Source of the DNA: Deltaproteobacteria bacterium GWA2_38_16
GTDB lineage: Bacteria > Bdellovibrionota > JACOXK01 > 2-02-FULL-40-11
DNA: 64,000 nucleotides
Reading direction: 5' to 3'
Assembly (NCBI GenBank): GCA_001797335.1
Contig: MGPE01000006.1
Span: 215,473-279,472 of the forward strand
Shown: in pieces, positions 43,702 to 52,060 of the stretch
Numbering within the stretch: the first letter of the stretch is position 1
How the letters are laid out: every line of letters starts with the position of its first letter
Made by a program: the position numbers and the translations under genes
The notes under the pieces: generated by a model
The model's database searches: none
Told to the model about the DNA's origin: nothing
The model's input: the letters and a program-made list of their open reading frames with translations, nothing else

Positions 43702-44964
43702 ATGAAGATTCGAAGGTTCGTAGTGCTTGGAATGTGCCAAATTTTGGCACTGGTGTTTAATTTTGCAACAGGGGTAGGGGCCGCTGAGTCCGTCACTTCT
43801 GAACAATACCACATGAGAGTAACGCACACAGATAACATCTGGACCTACCGATCATATGGAAACGATGCCCTTTTAAAAGAAGAAAAAGATTTAAATCAAG
43901 ATGGGCAAATTGATTACACATCAGAAATCATTCGAATTAAAAATGTCACCATTGAAACTTTTGATGAAAACTTTGATGGCAAAATTGACAAGATTACTTT
44001 TTACTACCAAAAGCGCCGATATATTTTAACCGATGACAATAGAGATAAAGTCTTTGATCATCTTTTAATTACAGACGATCTGAATACTCCGATTGCCACA
44101 AAACTTATTGCTGAGATTCCTCAAGAAATTTCCCCTGGTCTTCTAGTACGCCTTTTAGAAAGACATTCTCTCGATGAGGAGAAACTCTATGTTCTCTCTG
44201 AAAACATACAAAAACATTCAGAGCTTCAATGGATGCTTAATAAAATCCGAAGGGAAGCTCCTCAAGATGTTTCACGATGGGAAGAACTTTTTAATAAAAC
44301 CCGCGAATATTTAGATCTCCCTTTAAATGACTCGCTCCCTTTAGTATTTAAATTTTTAGAACCGCAGCCTATTCAAAATTCTATCCAAGGACAAGCGGTG
44401 GTAAAATATCTTCATTATTTTTATGTCGACCCCACCATTTTTAAAGATATTGATGTGTGGCTTTCTACCATTGATCATGAAATGATTCACGCCATTCAAA
44501 ATAAAAGAATTTTTGAATCTCTTAATAAAAATCCAAACGTCAAATGGGGTGATTTCACACAGTACGTGGATGACGCTATCAATAAAGTAGATCGAGGATG
44601 GTGGTACAGAACCTTTCAATGCCCTATTTCAAAAGAGTTTGATCAAGAGTATAGAGATTTTTCCCTTTCTTCCCATGCCTTGGCAGAACTGGAGGCCTAT
44701 ATCCACATCACGAAACGAGGTGAGTATCACAATCTTTTATATAGCCATCATCAATATACGTTTTCAGACCAAGTTTTTGCCAGAGCTTATCTAGAAACAG
44801 TCCGAGGAGATAATGCACCTCTCCCCTCTTTATTTGACCACCTCAGAAAAGGACTTCAAAGTATGCCTTTTAATTTACGAAATCTTCCTCAAGACAAACT
44901 TGAAAAAGTAAAACAGCATGTGCAGGAACAAGAATTTAAGTTTCGAGAAAAAATAGGCAAATAA
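43702..44964 (+). CDS. Secreted protein with EF-hand-like repeats and HEMIH zinc site
   Basis: 420 aa with a signal peptide (about 1-27). Residues 60-135 carry DLNQDGQIDYTSE and DENFDGKIDK, two DxNxDGxID calcium loops, and DDNRDKVFD, a degenerate third. The C-terminal half holds STIDHEMIHAIQ with H259, E260 and H263 as an HExxH zinc site, and ELEAY (E329/E331) may provide the third ligand as in gluzincins. It is probably a secreted metallopeptidase, which is inference. No family is recognised by name. Confidence 0.62.
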   Translation: MKIRRFVVLGMCQILALVFNFATGVGAAESVTSEQYHMRVTHTDNIWTYRSYGNDALLKEEKDLNQDGQIDYTSEIIRIKNVTIETFDENFDGKIDKITFYYQKRRYILTDDNRDKVFDHLLITDDLNTPIATKLIAEIPQEISPGLLVRLLERHSLDEEKLYVLSENIQKHSELQWMLNKIRREAPQDVSRWEELFNKTREYLDLPLNDSLPLVFKFLEPQPIQNSIQGQAVVKYLHYFYVDPTIFKDIDVWLSTIDHEMIHAIQNKRIFESLNKNPNVKWGDFTQYVDDAINKVDRGWWYRTFQCPISKEFDQEYRDFSLSSHALAELEAYIHITKRGEYHNLLYSHHQYTFSDQVFARAYLETVRGDNAPLPSLFDHLRKGLQSMPFNLRNLPQDKLEKVKQHVQEQEFKFREKIGK

Positions 44965-45000
44965 TTGCTTTTTTAGCGAAGTAAGATATATCCCTAATTC

Positions 45001-46389
45001 ATGAACTATGTTTCTCTTCATCCTCTGCTAACAGCGGATCAGTGGTTTACACCCCTTGCCAAAGAACCTTATAGTTTCTTTCTGGATAGCTCTCAAGGCG
45101 GGCGTTATTCTTTTTTGGGAGCATACCCTTATAAAATTGCTCGCACACTTTTAGAAGTTGAAGAAGAGCTTAACTCTCTTTCCGCTTTAGATATCATAGT
45201 TCCTTCTGCCTTAGGTGAGATCCCATTTTTGGGAGGAGCAGTGGGATTTTTAAGTTACGATGCCGTTCGAGAGTGGGAACCTCATTTAGGTTCTTCCAAG
45301 AAAGAACCTTTTCAAATCCCAAACATTTGTTTTGGATTTTATGACACTTTTTTTGTGATCGATCATGCTCAGAAAAAAACATTTCTCATTTCTTTAGAAC
45401 TAACTCCTCAAAGTAAAGAAATATTCGAAATTTTCAAAGACATAGAGTGTTCTTCCGACACGCTATCAAATTTCCCAGCGGGAAATTTGCGCTGCCGCTC
45501 GGGCTCGCTCTCTTGCTTCGCAAGAACCATGCCCGCTCACCCTGCGCGAGCATCTTCAGAACATTCTATGTCTTCAAAAATTGCAAGTAACTTATCCTTT
45601 AAATCGTATTGCTCTATGATTAAGAAAGCCCAGCACTATATCGAACAAGGTGAAATTTATCAGGTAAATCTCTCTCAATGTTTTTCTGCTCCTCTTCAAC
45701 AAGATCCATTCTTAATTTATCAAAAATTAAGAACCCTAAATCCCGCCCCCTTTTCTGCATATTTTAATTTCGGTGGAGGAGAAATTTTATGCTCTTCTCC
45801 CGAACGGTTTATCTCTGTCACCCAAGAAGGTCTTATTCAAACAGAACCCATTAAAGGAACCGTAAAACGAGGAAAAACAGAAAAGGAAGATCAAAAGTTT
45901 AAAACTTTCTTATTGGAAAGTGAAAAAAACAGAGCTGAACTCATGATGATTGTCGATCTTGAGCGGAATGATCTTGGGAAAATTTGTCAGTTTGGATCCA
46001 TCCATGTTCCCACACTCTATGAACTCAGAACCTATGCAACCGTTCATCATTTGGTTTCCGTAATCCGAGGGAAACTAAAAACCAATTCTTTTTCGGAAAT
46101 TATTAAAGCCACCTTTCCTGGGGGATCCATTACCGGAGCCCCTAAACTTCGAGCCATGCAAATTATTGATGAACTCGAACCCCACAATCGCGGAATTTAC
46201 ACAGGATCGATAGGATATATAGATTATCGTAGACAAATAGATCTAAATATTGCTATTCGTACTCTTATACACCAAAATGGGAATTTTTATTTTCCCATGG
46301 GTGGAGGAATCGTTTGTGATTCGACGCCTCTAAATGAATATGAGGAAACATTTCATAAAGGGCAGGCGTTGATATCCGCAGTATCATAA
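45001..46389 (+). CDS. pabB: Aminodeoxychorismate/anthranilate synthase component I
   Basis: 462 aa. N-domain to about residue 145, chorismate-utilising domain about 200-462 with SPERFISV, EPIKGTVKRG, ELMMIVDLERNDLGK and GSITGAPKLRAMQIIDELE. The PIKGT form with Lys favours PabB (folate, p-aminobenzoate) over TrpE. Between the domains lies a 46-residue Ser/Arg/Ala-rich insertion (codons at 45437-45574) made by a palindromic DNA element that keeps the frame. No amidotransferase partner is adjacent. Confidence 0.88.
   Translation: MNYVSLHPLLTADQWFTPLAKEPYSFFLDSSQGGRYSFLGAYPYKIARTLLEVEEELNSLSALDIIVPSALGEIPFLGGAVGFLSYDAVREWEPHLGSSKKEPFQIPNICFGFYDTFFVIDHAQKKTFLISLELTPQSKEIFEIFKDIECSSDTLSNFPAGNLRCRSGSLSCFARTMPAHPARASSEHSMSSKIASNLSFKSYCSMIKKAQHYIEQGEIYQVNLSQCFSAPLQQDPFLIYQKLRTLNPAPFSAYFNFGGGEILCSSPERFISVTQEGLIQTEPIKGTVKRGKTEKEDQKFKTFLLESEKNRAELMMIVDLERNDLGKICQFGSIHVPTLYELRTYATVHHLVSVIRGKLKTNSFSEIIKATFPGGSITGAPKLRAMQIIDELEPHNRGIYTGSIGYIDYRRQIDLNIAIRTLIHQNGNFYFPMGGGIVCDSTPLNEYEETFHKGQALISAVS
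45437..45574. repeat. Palindromic element inserted in frame within pabB
   Basis: 138 bp with 17-nt terminal inverted repeats (AAGACATAGAGTGTTCT at 45437-45453; its complement with one G-T pair at 45558-45574). Inside are a perfect 9-bp hairpin (45468-45488) and a 6-bp one, TCTTGC/GCAAGA (45511-45525). The centre is GC-rich, unlike its surroundings. 138 is a multiple of three and it falls in the interdomain linker. The layout recalls Rickettsia palindromic elements. Confidence 0.7.
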
Positions 46390-46421
46390 AAGCAGTCTAC
46401 ACTTACAAAGGAGACTTTCAC

Positions 46422-46616
46422 ATGGGCAAGGAACTCTTTGACGAAGTTGTACGGCTAAGCGGATTACCCGAAGATATTATTTCAAAAGAACTCACCCGCA
46501 TTCTTAAAAAAAGTGGCATTCCCCCTCAAAAAGTTACAGAACCCGTCTTACGGAAAGCCATGGCTTCTTATTTAAGAGAAATAGTTTCGGAAAATTTAAG
46601 AGAAGAAAGTCGTTAA
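46422..46616 (+). CDS. Small protein of unknown function
   Basis: 64 aa. Helical and charged (VVRLSGLPEDIISKELTRILKKSG, then LRKAMASYLREIV). AAAGGAG lies 7 nt before the ATG, supporting translation. No domain recognised; there is a 3-nt gap to the convergent Fis-like gene. Confidence 0.6.
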   Translation: MGKELFDEVVRLSGLPEDIISKELTRILKKSGIPPQKVTEPVLRKAMASYLREIVSENLREESR

Positions 46617-46619
46617 CGT

Positions 46620-46958
46620 TTATTCAACGTAAGGCTTTTTGACCCGAATTTTTAAGTAATTAATTTTTTTGCGTAAGGTATTGCGATTAATCCCTAGCAT
46701 TTGAGCTGCTCGGACTTGATTCCCACGGGTTTTTCTCAATACCAATTGAATCAATGGACGTTCAACCCGTTCTAAAATAATAGGGTAGAGATCATTCACA
46801 TCATACCCTTGTATTTGATCAATAAATGACTCTAATTTGGAATGGACCAAATCTTCTAACGGAAAATCTTTAAATAACGTTTTATTTAATACTGGATTTG
46901 ACCTATTTAGGGTATCGGTCCTTTCGTTTGTAGATGATGTGACTACTTGTTCTACCAT
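46620..46958 (-). CDS. Fis-family DNA-binding regulator
   Basis: 112 aa. The C-terminal 50 residues are the Fis-type HTH ([31 protein letters not shown]), also found at the C-terminus of NtrC-type activators. The N-terminal 60 residues are not recognised. Nucleoid-associated or sigma-54-linked roles are both possible. A strong AAGGAGG precedes the ATG. Confidence 0.85.
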   Translation of the reverse strand: MVEQVVTSSTNERTDTLNRSNPVLNKTLFKDFPLEDLVHSKLESFIDQIQGYDVNDLYPIILERVERPLIQLVLRKTRGNQVRAAQMLGINRNTLRKKINYLKIRVKKPYVE

Positions 46959-47001
46959 ATTAAAAAACCTCCTTACGAAAACTTACCTGAAAACGTGGGG
47001 C

Positions 47002-47029
47002 ATCCTAACATAGAATTTTTAAGATTCAA
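47002..47029 (-). promoter_or_regulatory. Promoter of the Fis-like gene
   Basis: Minus strand TTGAAT (47029-47024), 16-nt spacer, TAGGAT (47007-47002). It lies 43 nt before the start codon and is divergent from the mltD promoter. Confidence 0.5.
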
Positions 47030-47051
47030 GTCTTAAATTTTTATACAAAAA

Positions 47052-47081
47052 TTGACAAATCTATCCTTAATCCGCTATTCT
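47052..47081 (+). promoter_or_regulatory. Promoter of the MltD-like gene, near-leaderless
   Basis: TTGACA (47052-47057), 18-nt spacer, TATTCT (47076-47081). The ATG is at 47091, so the leader should be only a few nucleotides. Confidence 0.6.
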
Positions 47082-47090
47082 AGAAGGTAC

Positions 47091-48197
47091 ATGAAGAACC
47101 ATTATCGTGTAGTGGCTCTTTTTTTATTTTTGATCGCCCTAGGTGGATGTGCAACTAGTGGAAATTACAAAGAAAAAGACCAATCCTTAGCTGAAGATAC
47201 CTTTAAACCTCTCTCTTCTCCAGAATTTAATATCCCTATTGTCATTAATAAAGAGGTAGAAGCCTTTATACGCTACTTTCAAACCTCCAACCGTCGTCAT
47301 TTTGTCCGCTGGCTTGAAAGATCTGAGCGCTATATCCCCATGATGCAAGAAATTTTAGCTCAAAACAATTTACCCACTGATCTTGTCTACATGGCGATGA
47401 TTGAAAGCGGCTTTAATACATCGGCATATTCCAGGGCAAGAGCTGTTGGCCCCTGGCAATTTATTAAGGGTACAGCTTCCAGATATGGGCTTAAAATCAA
47501 TTGGTGGGTAGATGAAAGAAGAGATCCTACTAAGTCAACCCTGGCTGCTTCTATGTATTTAAAAGATCTGTATGACATGTTTGATTCATGGTTATTAGCG
47601 GCCGCAGGATATAATGCGGGAGAAAATAAAATTAAAAGAGCTATTGTAAAACACAACACTGAAGATTTTTGGGAAATGACCAATCATCGCTATTTAAGAA
47701 AAGAAACCAAACAATACATTCCAAAGCTCATTGCCGCTGCACTGATCGCTAAAAACCCTCCCAAGTATGGGTTTACTAATTTAGAGTATCAAGACCCTTT
47801 AGAGTTTGAAACCATTACAGTTACCGAGCCCACAGATTTAAGAACACTAGCTCAAATGTTAGTCTCCCCTTATGAAGATATAAAGATATTAAATCCAGAA
47901 CTTTTAAGATGGTGTACTCCACCGGACACTCCTGAATATACCCTTCGTATCCCTAAGGGGAAAAAAGAAGTGTTTGAGGCAAAGGCTCTTGAAGGAGAGC
48001 CCCAATCTAAGGAAAAAACAATTTTCCATTCCCATAAAATTAAACAAGGGGATACGTTATATCAGATTGCTCGTACGTATGGAATTCAGGTAAGCCCCAT
48101 TATTGAGATGAATAAATTAAAATCTACGCACACGCTTCGTCCCGGCCAATTTTTGATTATTCCTGTAAAGGCTAAATCTTCCGACCAACAAACATAG
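47091..48197 (+). CDS. mltD: Lytic transglycosylase lipoprotein with LysM (MltD-like)
   Basis: 368 aa from the ATG at 47091. Lipobox LGGC follows the signal (MKNHYRVVALFLFLIALGGC). SLT domain about 95-250: MIESGFN with the catalytic Glu, AVGPWQFI, ASMYLKDLYD and AAAGYNAGENKI. A single LysM is near the C-terminus (IKQGDTLYQIARTYGI...LRPGQFLIIP) to hold peptidoglycan. E. coli MltD has two LysM; one here is common. Cleaves glycan strands in the periplasm. Confidence 0.93.
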   Translation: MKNHYRVVALFLFLIALGGCATSGNYKEKDQSLAEDTFKPLSSPEFNIPIVINKEVEAFIRYFQTSNRRHFVRWLERSERYIPMMQEILAQNNLPTDLVYMAMIESGFNTSAYSRARAVGPWQFIKGTASRYGLKINWWVDERRDPTKSTLAASMYLKDLYDMFDSWLLAAAGYNAGENKIKRAIVKHNTEDFWEMTNHRYLRKETKQYIPKLIAAALIAKNPPKYGFTNLEYQDPLEFETITVTEPTDLRTLAQMLVSPYEDIKILNPELLRWCTPPDTPEYTLRIPKGKKEVFEAKALEGEPQSKEKTIFHSHKIKQGDTLYQIARTYGIQVSPIIEMNKLKSTHTLRPGQFLIIPVKAKSSDQQT

Positions 48198-48222
48198 ATT
48201 CTTCGCTTTGCTCAGAATGACT
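48196..48222. repeat. Small hairpin repeat, copy A
   Basis: ATTCT, TC, GC, TTT, GC, TC, AGAAT: an outer 5-bp arm, a TC/TC bulge, then an inner stem. A second copy near 58568 has the same outer frame but a longer inner stem (GGGCC/GGCCC), so the structure rather than the sequence is conserved. REP-like. Confidence 0.55.
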
Positions 48223-48223
48223 T

Positions 48224-48448
48224 AAAAAAAATAGGAGCGGTGATAGCGGGGAAAAAATCACACCTAACATCTACTACTACTCCCGTCTTTTTTTTACTCC
48301 TTAAGACAGGGTAACTATCGTGATACTTTCCTCTCTATTGATATTAGACTTTTTTCACCTTTTAAGTCCCTTTGGACCTTTGATTTGCTGTTAGGCACAA
48401 GTCCTAAACAGACATCTTATCAGGAAAAAAGCCCGTTATCATCGTCCT
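48224..48448 (-). ncRNA. Candidate structured non-coding RNA of about 215 nt
   Basis: The gap between mltD and the convergent subtilase has a minus-strand promoter (TTGCTT 48484-48479, 17 nt, TATAAT 48461-48456), an expected start near 48448, a long closing stem joining both ends (GGTGATAGCGGG at 48239-48250 with CCCGTTATCATC at 48432-48443), and an eight-T run (48231-48224) after the stem. Inside are hairpins CTGTT-AGG/CCTAAACAG (48388-48411), GTCC/GGAC (48366-48377) and CCCGTCTT/AAGACAGGG (48282-48311). Two closing-stem pairs are wobbles only on the plus strand and mismatches on the minus, which argues the other way. Not a known family by eye; 6S RNA or a CsrA-binding RNA are alternatives. 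Confidence 0.5.
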
Positions 48449-48455
48449 ACTTAGA

Positions 48456-48484
48456 ATTATATTACGGAAGCGTACTATAAGCAA
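48456..48484 (-). promoter_or_regulatory. Promoter of the candidate ncRNA
   Basis: TTGCTT (48484-48479) and a perfect TATAAT (48461-48456), spacing 17. The -35 box is inside the end of the subtilase gene. The start site would fall at the foot of the closing stem. Confidence 0.5.
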
Positions 48485-50126
48485 ATTTATCAATATCAAA
48501 TCCATATCGATTGACTTGATCATCTGATTCAAAATGAATGGTGGCCGTATCCCCTCGGATAATAAACGTCCAAAAAGATTTCATCTTTCCATCCATTTGA
48601 TCTGCGGCATTGCCTTCACTATCTGTAACTTTCACAAAATCATATCCTTCTTCCGTATCAAATTTCTTAAAGTGAATTTTAAGATAGGTGGCACCTTCTT
48701 GATGGATTTCCCAACTTTTTTGGGTATTGGGAAGATAATCATGAGGTGTTGATAACTTATAACTGACGTTTTTCCACCCTCCGGGATCTTTGGGTGTTTT
48801 CTTGGGAGGAATAATATCACACAACACATTATAGGCATTCACTCTTCCCTGAGCGATAATTTTTCGTCGGAAAGAAAGAATTTCATCTGAAGTTTCCACC
48901 AAACGCGTTCTAACTTCTTCAGGTGTTAAATCAGGTTCCAAAGATAGAAGAAGCGCACAGACACCACTGACATGAGGAGTGGCCATCGAAGTTCCGCTAT
49001 AAGATTGATATTCATTCTTGAGCACGGAACTTAAAATATTATCCCCAGGGGCTGCTACATGGACCGTCTTTACGCCAAAATTAGAAAATTTAGCCAGTTG
49101 ATCTTTATTATTGGTCGCTGCCACTGAAATAACATTAGAAATATCATAGCTTGAAGGATAGTGTTTAGACGTATCGTTATTTTCGCTATCATTTCCTGCT
49201 GCAGCTGCAAAAACCACATTTTTGTTATTAGCGGCTGCAATGGCATCGGCCATGGTTTGAGAAAATCCTCCTCCTCCCCAGCTATTATTTAACACACGCG
49301 CTCCCATTTGGACGGCATAGTCAATAGCTGAAACCGCATCGGCCAATTCTCCAGAGCCAAATGAATTTAAAAATTTTACAGCCATAAGCCTTACTCCGGG
49401 AGCTACGCCGATAACTCCAATACTGTTATTTCCGACGGCCGCAATGGTACCTGACACATGGGTCCCATGGCCGTTATCATCTTTAGGGTCATTGTTTTTT
49501 TCTGAAAAATTCCACCCATAAATATCATCAATAAAACCATTGCCATCATCATCTAGTTTATTGTCGGCAATTTCATTGGGATTCATCCACATGTTTTGGG
49601 TAATATCTTGATGGGTATAATCAATCCCTGTATCAATAACAGCCACAATAACATTTTTATCTCCTGTCGTTTTCTCCCAGGCTTCTAGAGCATCAATATC
49701 AGCATCTACAATCCCTTCCTGACCGGTAGAATCTTTTTGCCCTGTATTATATAAACTCCACTCTTCGTTAAACAAAGGATCATTAGGGAGGGGAGGTTCT
49801 CCATCGACAGTGTAGATAAAATTGGGCTCTGCATATTCAACCATAGGGTGAGACCGATAATAAGTCAGAGCTTCTGTCACATCGGCTTTAGAAATCCGAA
49901 TATGTTCTAGGCCAAAGGAAGTGTGATACCGTTTCATCACCTGTGCCCCTGTAAGTTCATAAAGATTGGCTTTTGCTAGAGGGTAGGCAAGCATCGCCTC
50001 ACTTTTAAATTTTACTAAAATTTCACCGGGTTTATAGTAAACACCGTGATGAGTTTTTATTTTGGCAACCGCGGTACTACCAAAAACGACAAGACTACAC
50101 ACAAGGAATGCAAGTGCTCTTCCCAT
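48462..50126 (-). CDS. Secreted subtilisin-family protease with CUB-like C-terminal domain
   Basis: 554 aa with a signal peptide (about 1-21) and an inhibitor-like prodomain (30-110). The catalytic triad is D165 (VIDTG), H220 (NGHGTHVSGT) and S380 (YSGTSMATPH). A calcium-loop-like DDDGNGFIDD lies at 192-201. The last 90 residues (about 465-554: YDFVKVTDSEG, ATIHFESDDQVNRYGFDI) fit a CUB-type beta-sandwich. Exported and probably active outside the cell. Confidence 0.9.
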   Translation of the reverse strand: MGRALAFLVCSLVVFGSTAVAKIKTHHGVYYKPGEILVKFKSEAMLAYPLAKANLYELTGAQVMKRYHTSFGLEHIRISKADVTEALTYYRSHPMVEYAEPNFIYTVDGEPPLPNDPLFNEEWSLYNTGQKDSTGQEGIVDADIDALEAWEKTTGDKNVIVAVIDTGIDYTHQDITQNMWMNPNEIADNKLDDDGNGFIDDIYGWNFSEKNNDPKDDNGHGTHVSGTIAAVGNNSIGVIGVAPGVRLMAVKFLNSFGSGELADAVSAIDYAVQMGARVLNNSWGGGGFSQTMADAIAAANNKNVVFAAAAGNDSENNDTSKHYPSSYDISNVISVAATNNKDQLAKFSNFGVKTVHVAAPGDNILSSVLKNEYQSYSGTSMATPHVSGVCALLLSLEPDLTPEEVRTRLVETSDEILSFRRKIIAQGRVNAYNVLCDIIPPKKTPKDPGGWKNVSYKLSTPHDYLPNTQKSWEIHQEGATYLKIHFKKFDTEEGYDFVKVTDSEGNAADQMDGKMKSFWTFIIRGDTATIHFESDDQVNRYGFDIDKFAYSTLP

Positions 50127-50236
50127 TGAGGTCTCCTTTTTTGGGTACTTCGGATTGTTTGTAAGGCGTGCAGTTATAAGAATAGCAAAACCACTGATTT
50201 AAAGGCAAGAAAAATTATATCTTCTCCATAATCTTC

Positions 50237-50324
50237 CGGGTCCTGTCATCGAAGGACGCTCTCCATCGTTCGTCCTCACTTCGTTCCGGTCGCGTCGATG
50301 GAGCCTCTCCTTCGATGCCACCCG
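50237..50324. repeat. GC-rich inverted repeat next to meaB
   Basis: Arms at 50247-50268 and 50296-50317 pair over 18 of 22 positions (CATCGAAGGA and CTCCATCG), widened by CGGGT/ACCCG (50237-50241 with 50320-50324). It ends 1 nt from the meaB stop. No T-run for a standard terminator. Another palindromic element of the same GC-rich style is in pabB. Confidence 0.5.
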
Positions 50325-50325
50325 C

Positions 50326-51252
50326 CTAGTCTATAGAGCTCTTATTTTTGTTAATGACTTCTAAAGCAGCTGAGTACGGGTCTTTGCTCCCCTCTTCTAC
50401 CTCAGAAAAAAGTTTTTTTAGGAATTTGTCCGTATGGGATGCTAATTTTAGCTTTTTTTCATATTCATTGGTCACAATTTCCAAAAATTCCCCCCTGCGC
50501 TCTGCTTTTCTCTTAAGTTCAAGTTCTTTATTATTTTTCTTTAAAGATTCTGAATGCTCTTTGATCTTTTCCCAAAGCTCTTGAGTTCCCACATCTTTAA
50601 TGGCCTGGGTTTGAAGAATAGGAATAGAGGTCATTTCAGAAAGTTGTCGTTTAAGCTCGCTACTGTCTGGACGGTCTGATTTATTGACCACAAAAATATT
50701 GGCAATTTCTAAAAGCCCAGCCTTCATGGTTTGAATCGTATCCCCAGATTCTGGGACTAAAACCACAACTGTAGTCTGGGCAATCTCCATAATACTCAGT
50801 TCTGTTTGACCCACCCCCACCGTCTCAACAATAATAATATCAAATCCAAAGGCATCAAAGAGTCGAACAATTTCTTTGGTTGCTCGAGATAACCCTCCGT
50901 GAGATCCCCGTGAACCCACACTTCGAATAAAGACAGAGGAATCCCCAGCATGAGATTGCATGCGAATGCGATCTCCCAATACGGCTCCTCCACTAAAGGG
51001 GCTAGAGGGATCAATCGCTAAAATAGCTACTTGTTTTTTTTGATGCCGAAAAAGTTTAATGAGTTGATCAATAAGCGTACTTTTACCTGCCCCCGGAGGG
51101 CCTGTAATTCCAATAATCTGAGCTTTCCCTGTTTTTCTATAAATCTTGGGCATGAGTTCAAAAATAAAAGGAGATTGATTTTCAATAAGCGTAATTAAAC
51201 GGGTTAATGCACGCTTATCCCCTTTAAACATCTTTTGAACCAAGTTCATCAT
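50326..51252 (-). CDS. meaB: Methylmalonyl-CoA mutase-associated GTPase MeaB
   Basis: 308 aa G3E-family GTPase, a chaperone protecting and loading methylmalonyl-CoA mutase. P-loop GITGPPGAGKST, the FIRSVGSRGSHGG switch, IIVETVGVGQTE and the NKSD specificity motif (VNKSDR). Usually beside mutase genes, but none is in this window; the mutase may be elsewhere. Confidence 0.94.
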   Translation of the reverse strand: MMNLVQKMFKGDKRALTRLITLIENQSPFIFELMPKIYRKTGKAQIIGITGPPGAGKSTLIDQLIKLFRHQKKQVAILAIDPSSPFSGGAVLGDRIRMQSHAGDSSVFIRSVGSRGSHGGLSRATKEIVRLFDAFGFDIIIVETVGVGQTELSIMEIAQTTVVVLVPESGDTIQTMKAGLLEIANIFVVNKSDRPDSSELKRQLSEMTSIPILQTQAIKDVGTQELWEKIKEHSESLKKNNKELELKRKAERRGEFLEIVTNEYEKKLKLASHTDKFLKKLFSEVEEGSKDPYSAALEVINKNKSSID

Positions 51253-51275
51253 GACTCATATTTTGTACCATAATT

Positions 51276-51283
51276 TCCGATAA
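51276..51283 (+). promoter_or_regulatory. CCGATAA box before the unknown secreted gene
   Basis: TCCGATAA, 12 nt after TCATATTT, in the short gap to the divergent meaB gene. It resembles the boxes before tadC and flp, but the -35 part is weak. Confidence 0.3.
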
Positions 51284-51301
51284 GTGTAAAAAGGAGGCGT
51301 T

Positions 51302-52000
51302 ATGAAAAATAGAGTTTTTATCGTTTTATTTTTTACTGCTTTTTGTTTTGTAAATGTATCCCTGGCAGCAGAAGTTGTTTACCGATGCTGGAGTTATAAT
51401 GCAGGGGGATTTTCCAGTATACGCGCCATGCGGTGTACCAATCCCGCCCTCACCCTTTTTCCCAGCGGACAATATCAACTGGGAAGCGAAAAAGGTACCT
51501 ATAAAATAAAAAATGGAAAACTTATCCTTTCCGAATCTAAAATCAGAGGTGAAGGAAAGTTTCTAGAAAACGACAACCAAATTCAATTTGAATATGATTA
51601 TAAGGGTGCCCATCATACCCTGACTTATCTTCTCCAAAGAGGATCTTTAAGTGAGCTTAAGGAACCTTCTTCTAATCGAGAGGTGGCGAGTATCACTCCT
51701 TCTTATATTACCAAAGTAGAATTGATTTTAGATTTTTCGGGACAAACAAAATCCTTAGGCTGGATTAATGCTGTAAAGCTTGTTCCCCAAGGAGAAGGTG
51801 ATTCTGCAGAATCCATTGCCTATCAAGACAATGAAGACAGAAGTAAAATTATCTCTGTCTTTCACGAAAAGGTAAAATCTGGAGCTATTTATACCATTTA
51901 CGTAAGCTCTGGGTTTGACACCAAAGCCATTGGAACCATTGATTTAAGAGATGCCAAGGGGACGATCAAAAAAGTCATTCCCGCCCGAGCCTCATGGTAG
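51302..52000 (+). CDS. Secreted protein of unknown function near the Tad locus
   Basis: 232 aa with a Sec signal (about 1-22, ending SLAA). AAGGAGG precedes the ATG. The mature part is beta-rich; TLFPSGQYQLGSEKGTYKIKNGKL suggests a lipocalin- or META-like antiparallel sheet, with YITKVELILDFSGQTKSLGWINAVKL in the second half. Not recognised. It precedes tadC by 60 nt and may share regulation with it. Confidence 0.55.
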   Translation: MKNRVFIVLFFTAFCFVNVSLAAEVVYRCWSYNAGGFSSIRAMRCTNPALTLFPSGQYQLGSEKGTYKIKNGKLILSESKIRGEGKFLENDNQIQFEYDYKGAHHTLTYLLQRGSLSELKEPSSNREVASITPSYITKVELILDFSGQTKSLGWINAVKLVPQGEGDSAESIAYQDNEDRSKIISVFHEKVKSGAIYTIYVSSGFDTKAIGTIDLRDAKGTIKKVIPARASW

Positions 52001-52012
52001 GCTAGCAACAGC

Positions 52013-52040
52013 TCAAGGTTCCCCAAAAAGTAGCCGATAA
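52013..52040 (+). promoter_or_regulatory. Sigma-28-like promoter before tadC
   Basis: TCAAGGTT (52013-52020) and GCCGATAA (52033-52040) with 12 nt between. The latter is a perfect match to the flagellar-sigma -10 octamer. tadC starts 20 nt downstream. Confidence 0.45.
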
Positions 52041-52060
52041 GAAGACGTAGGAAAAGTAAA

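Noticed and set aside
45421-45600. Frameshift or disruption of pabB
   Set aside because: The inserted element is 138 bp, a multiple of three, without stop codons, and the downstream domain is intact.
48238-48446. 6S RNA or a CsrB-type RNA as a firm identification of the candidate ncRNA
   Set aside because: The internal hairpins do not form the rod with a central bubble expected of 6S, and GGA motifs are only mildly frequent for a CsrA-binding RNA.
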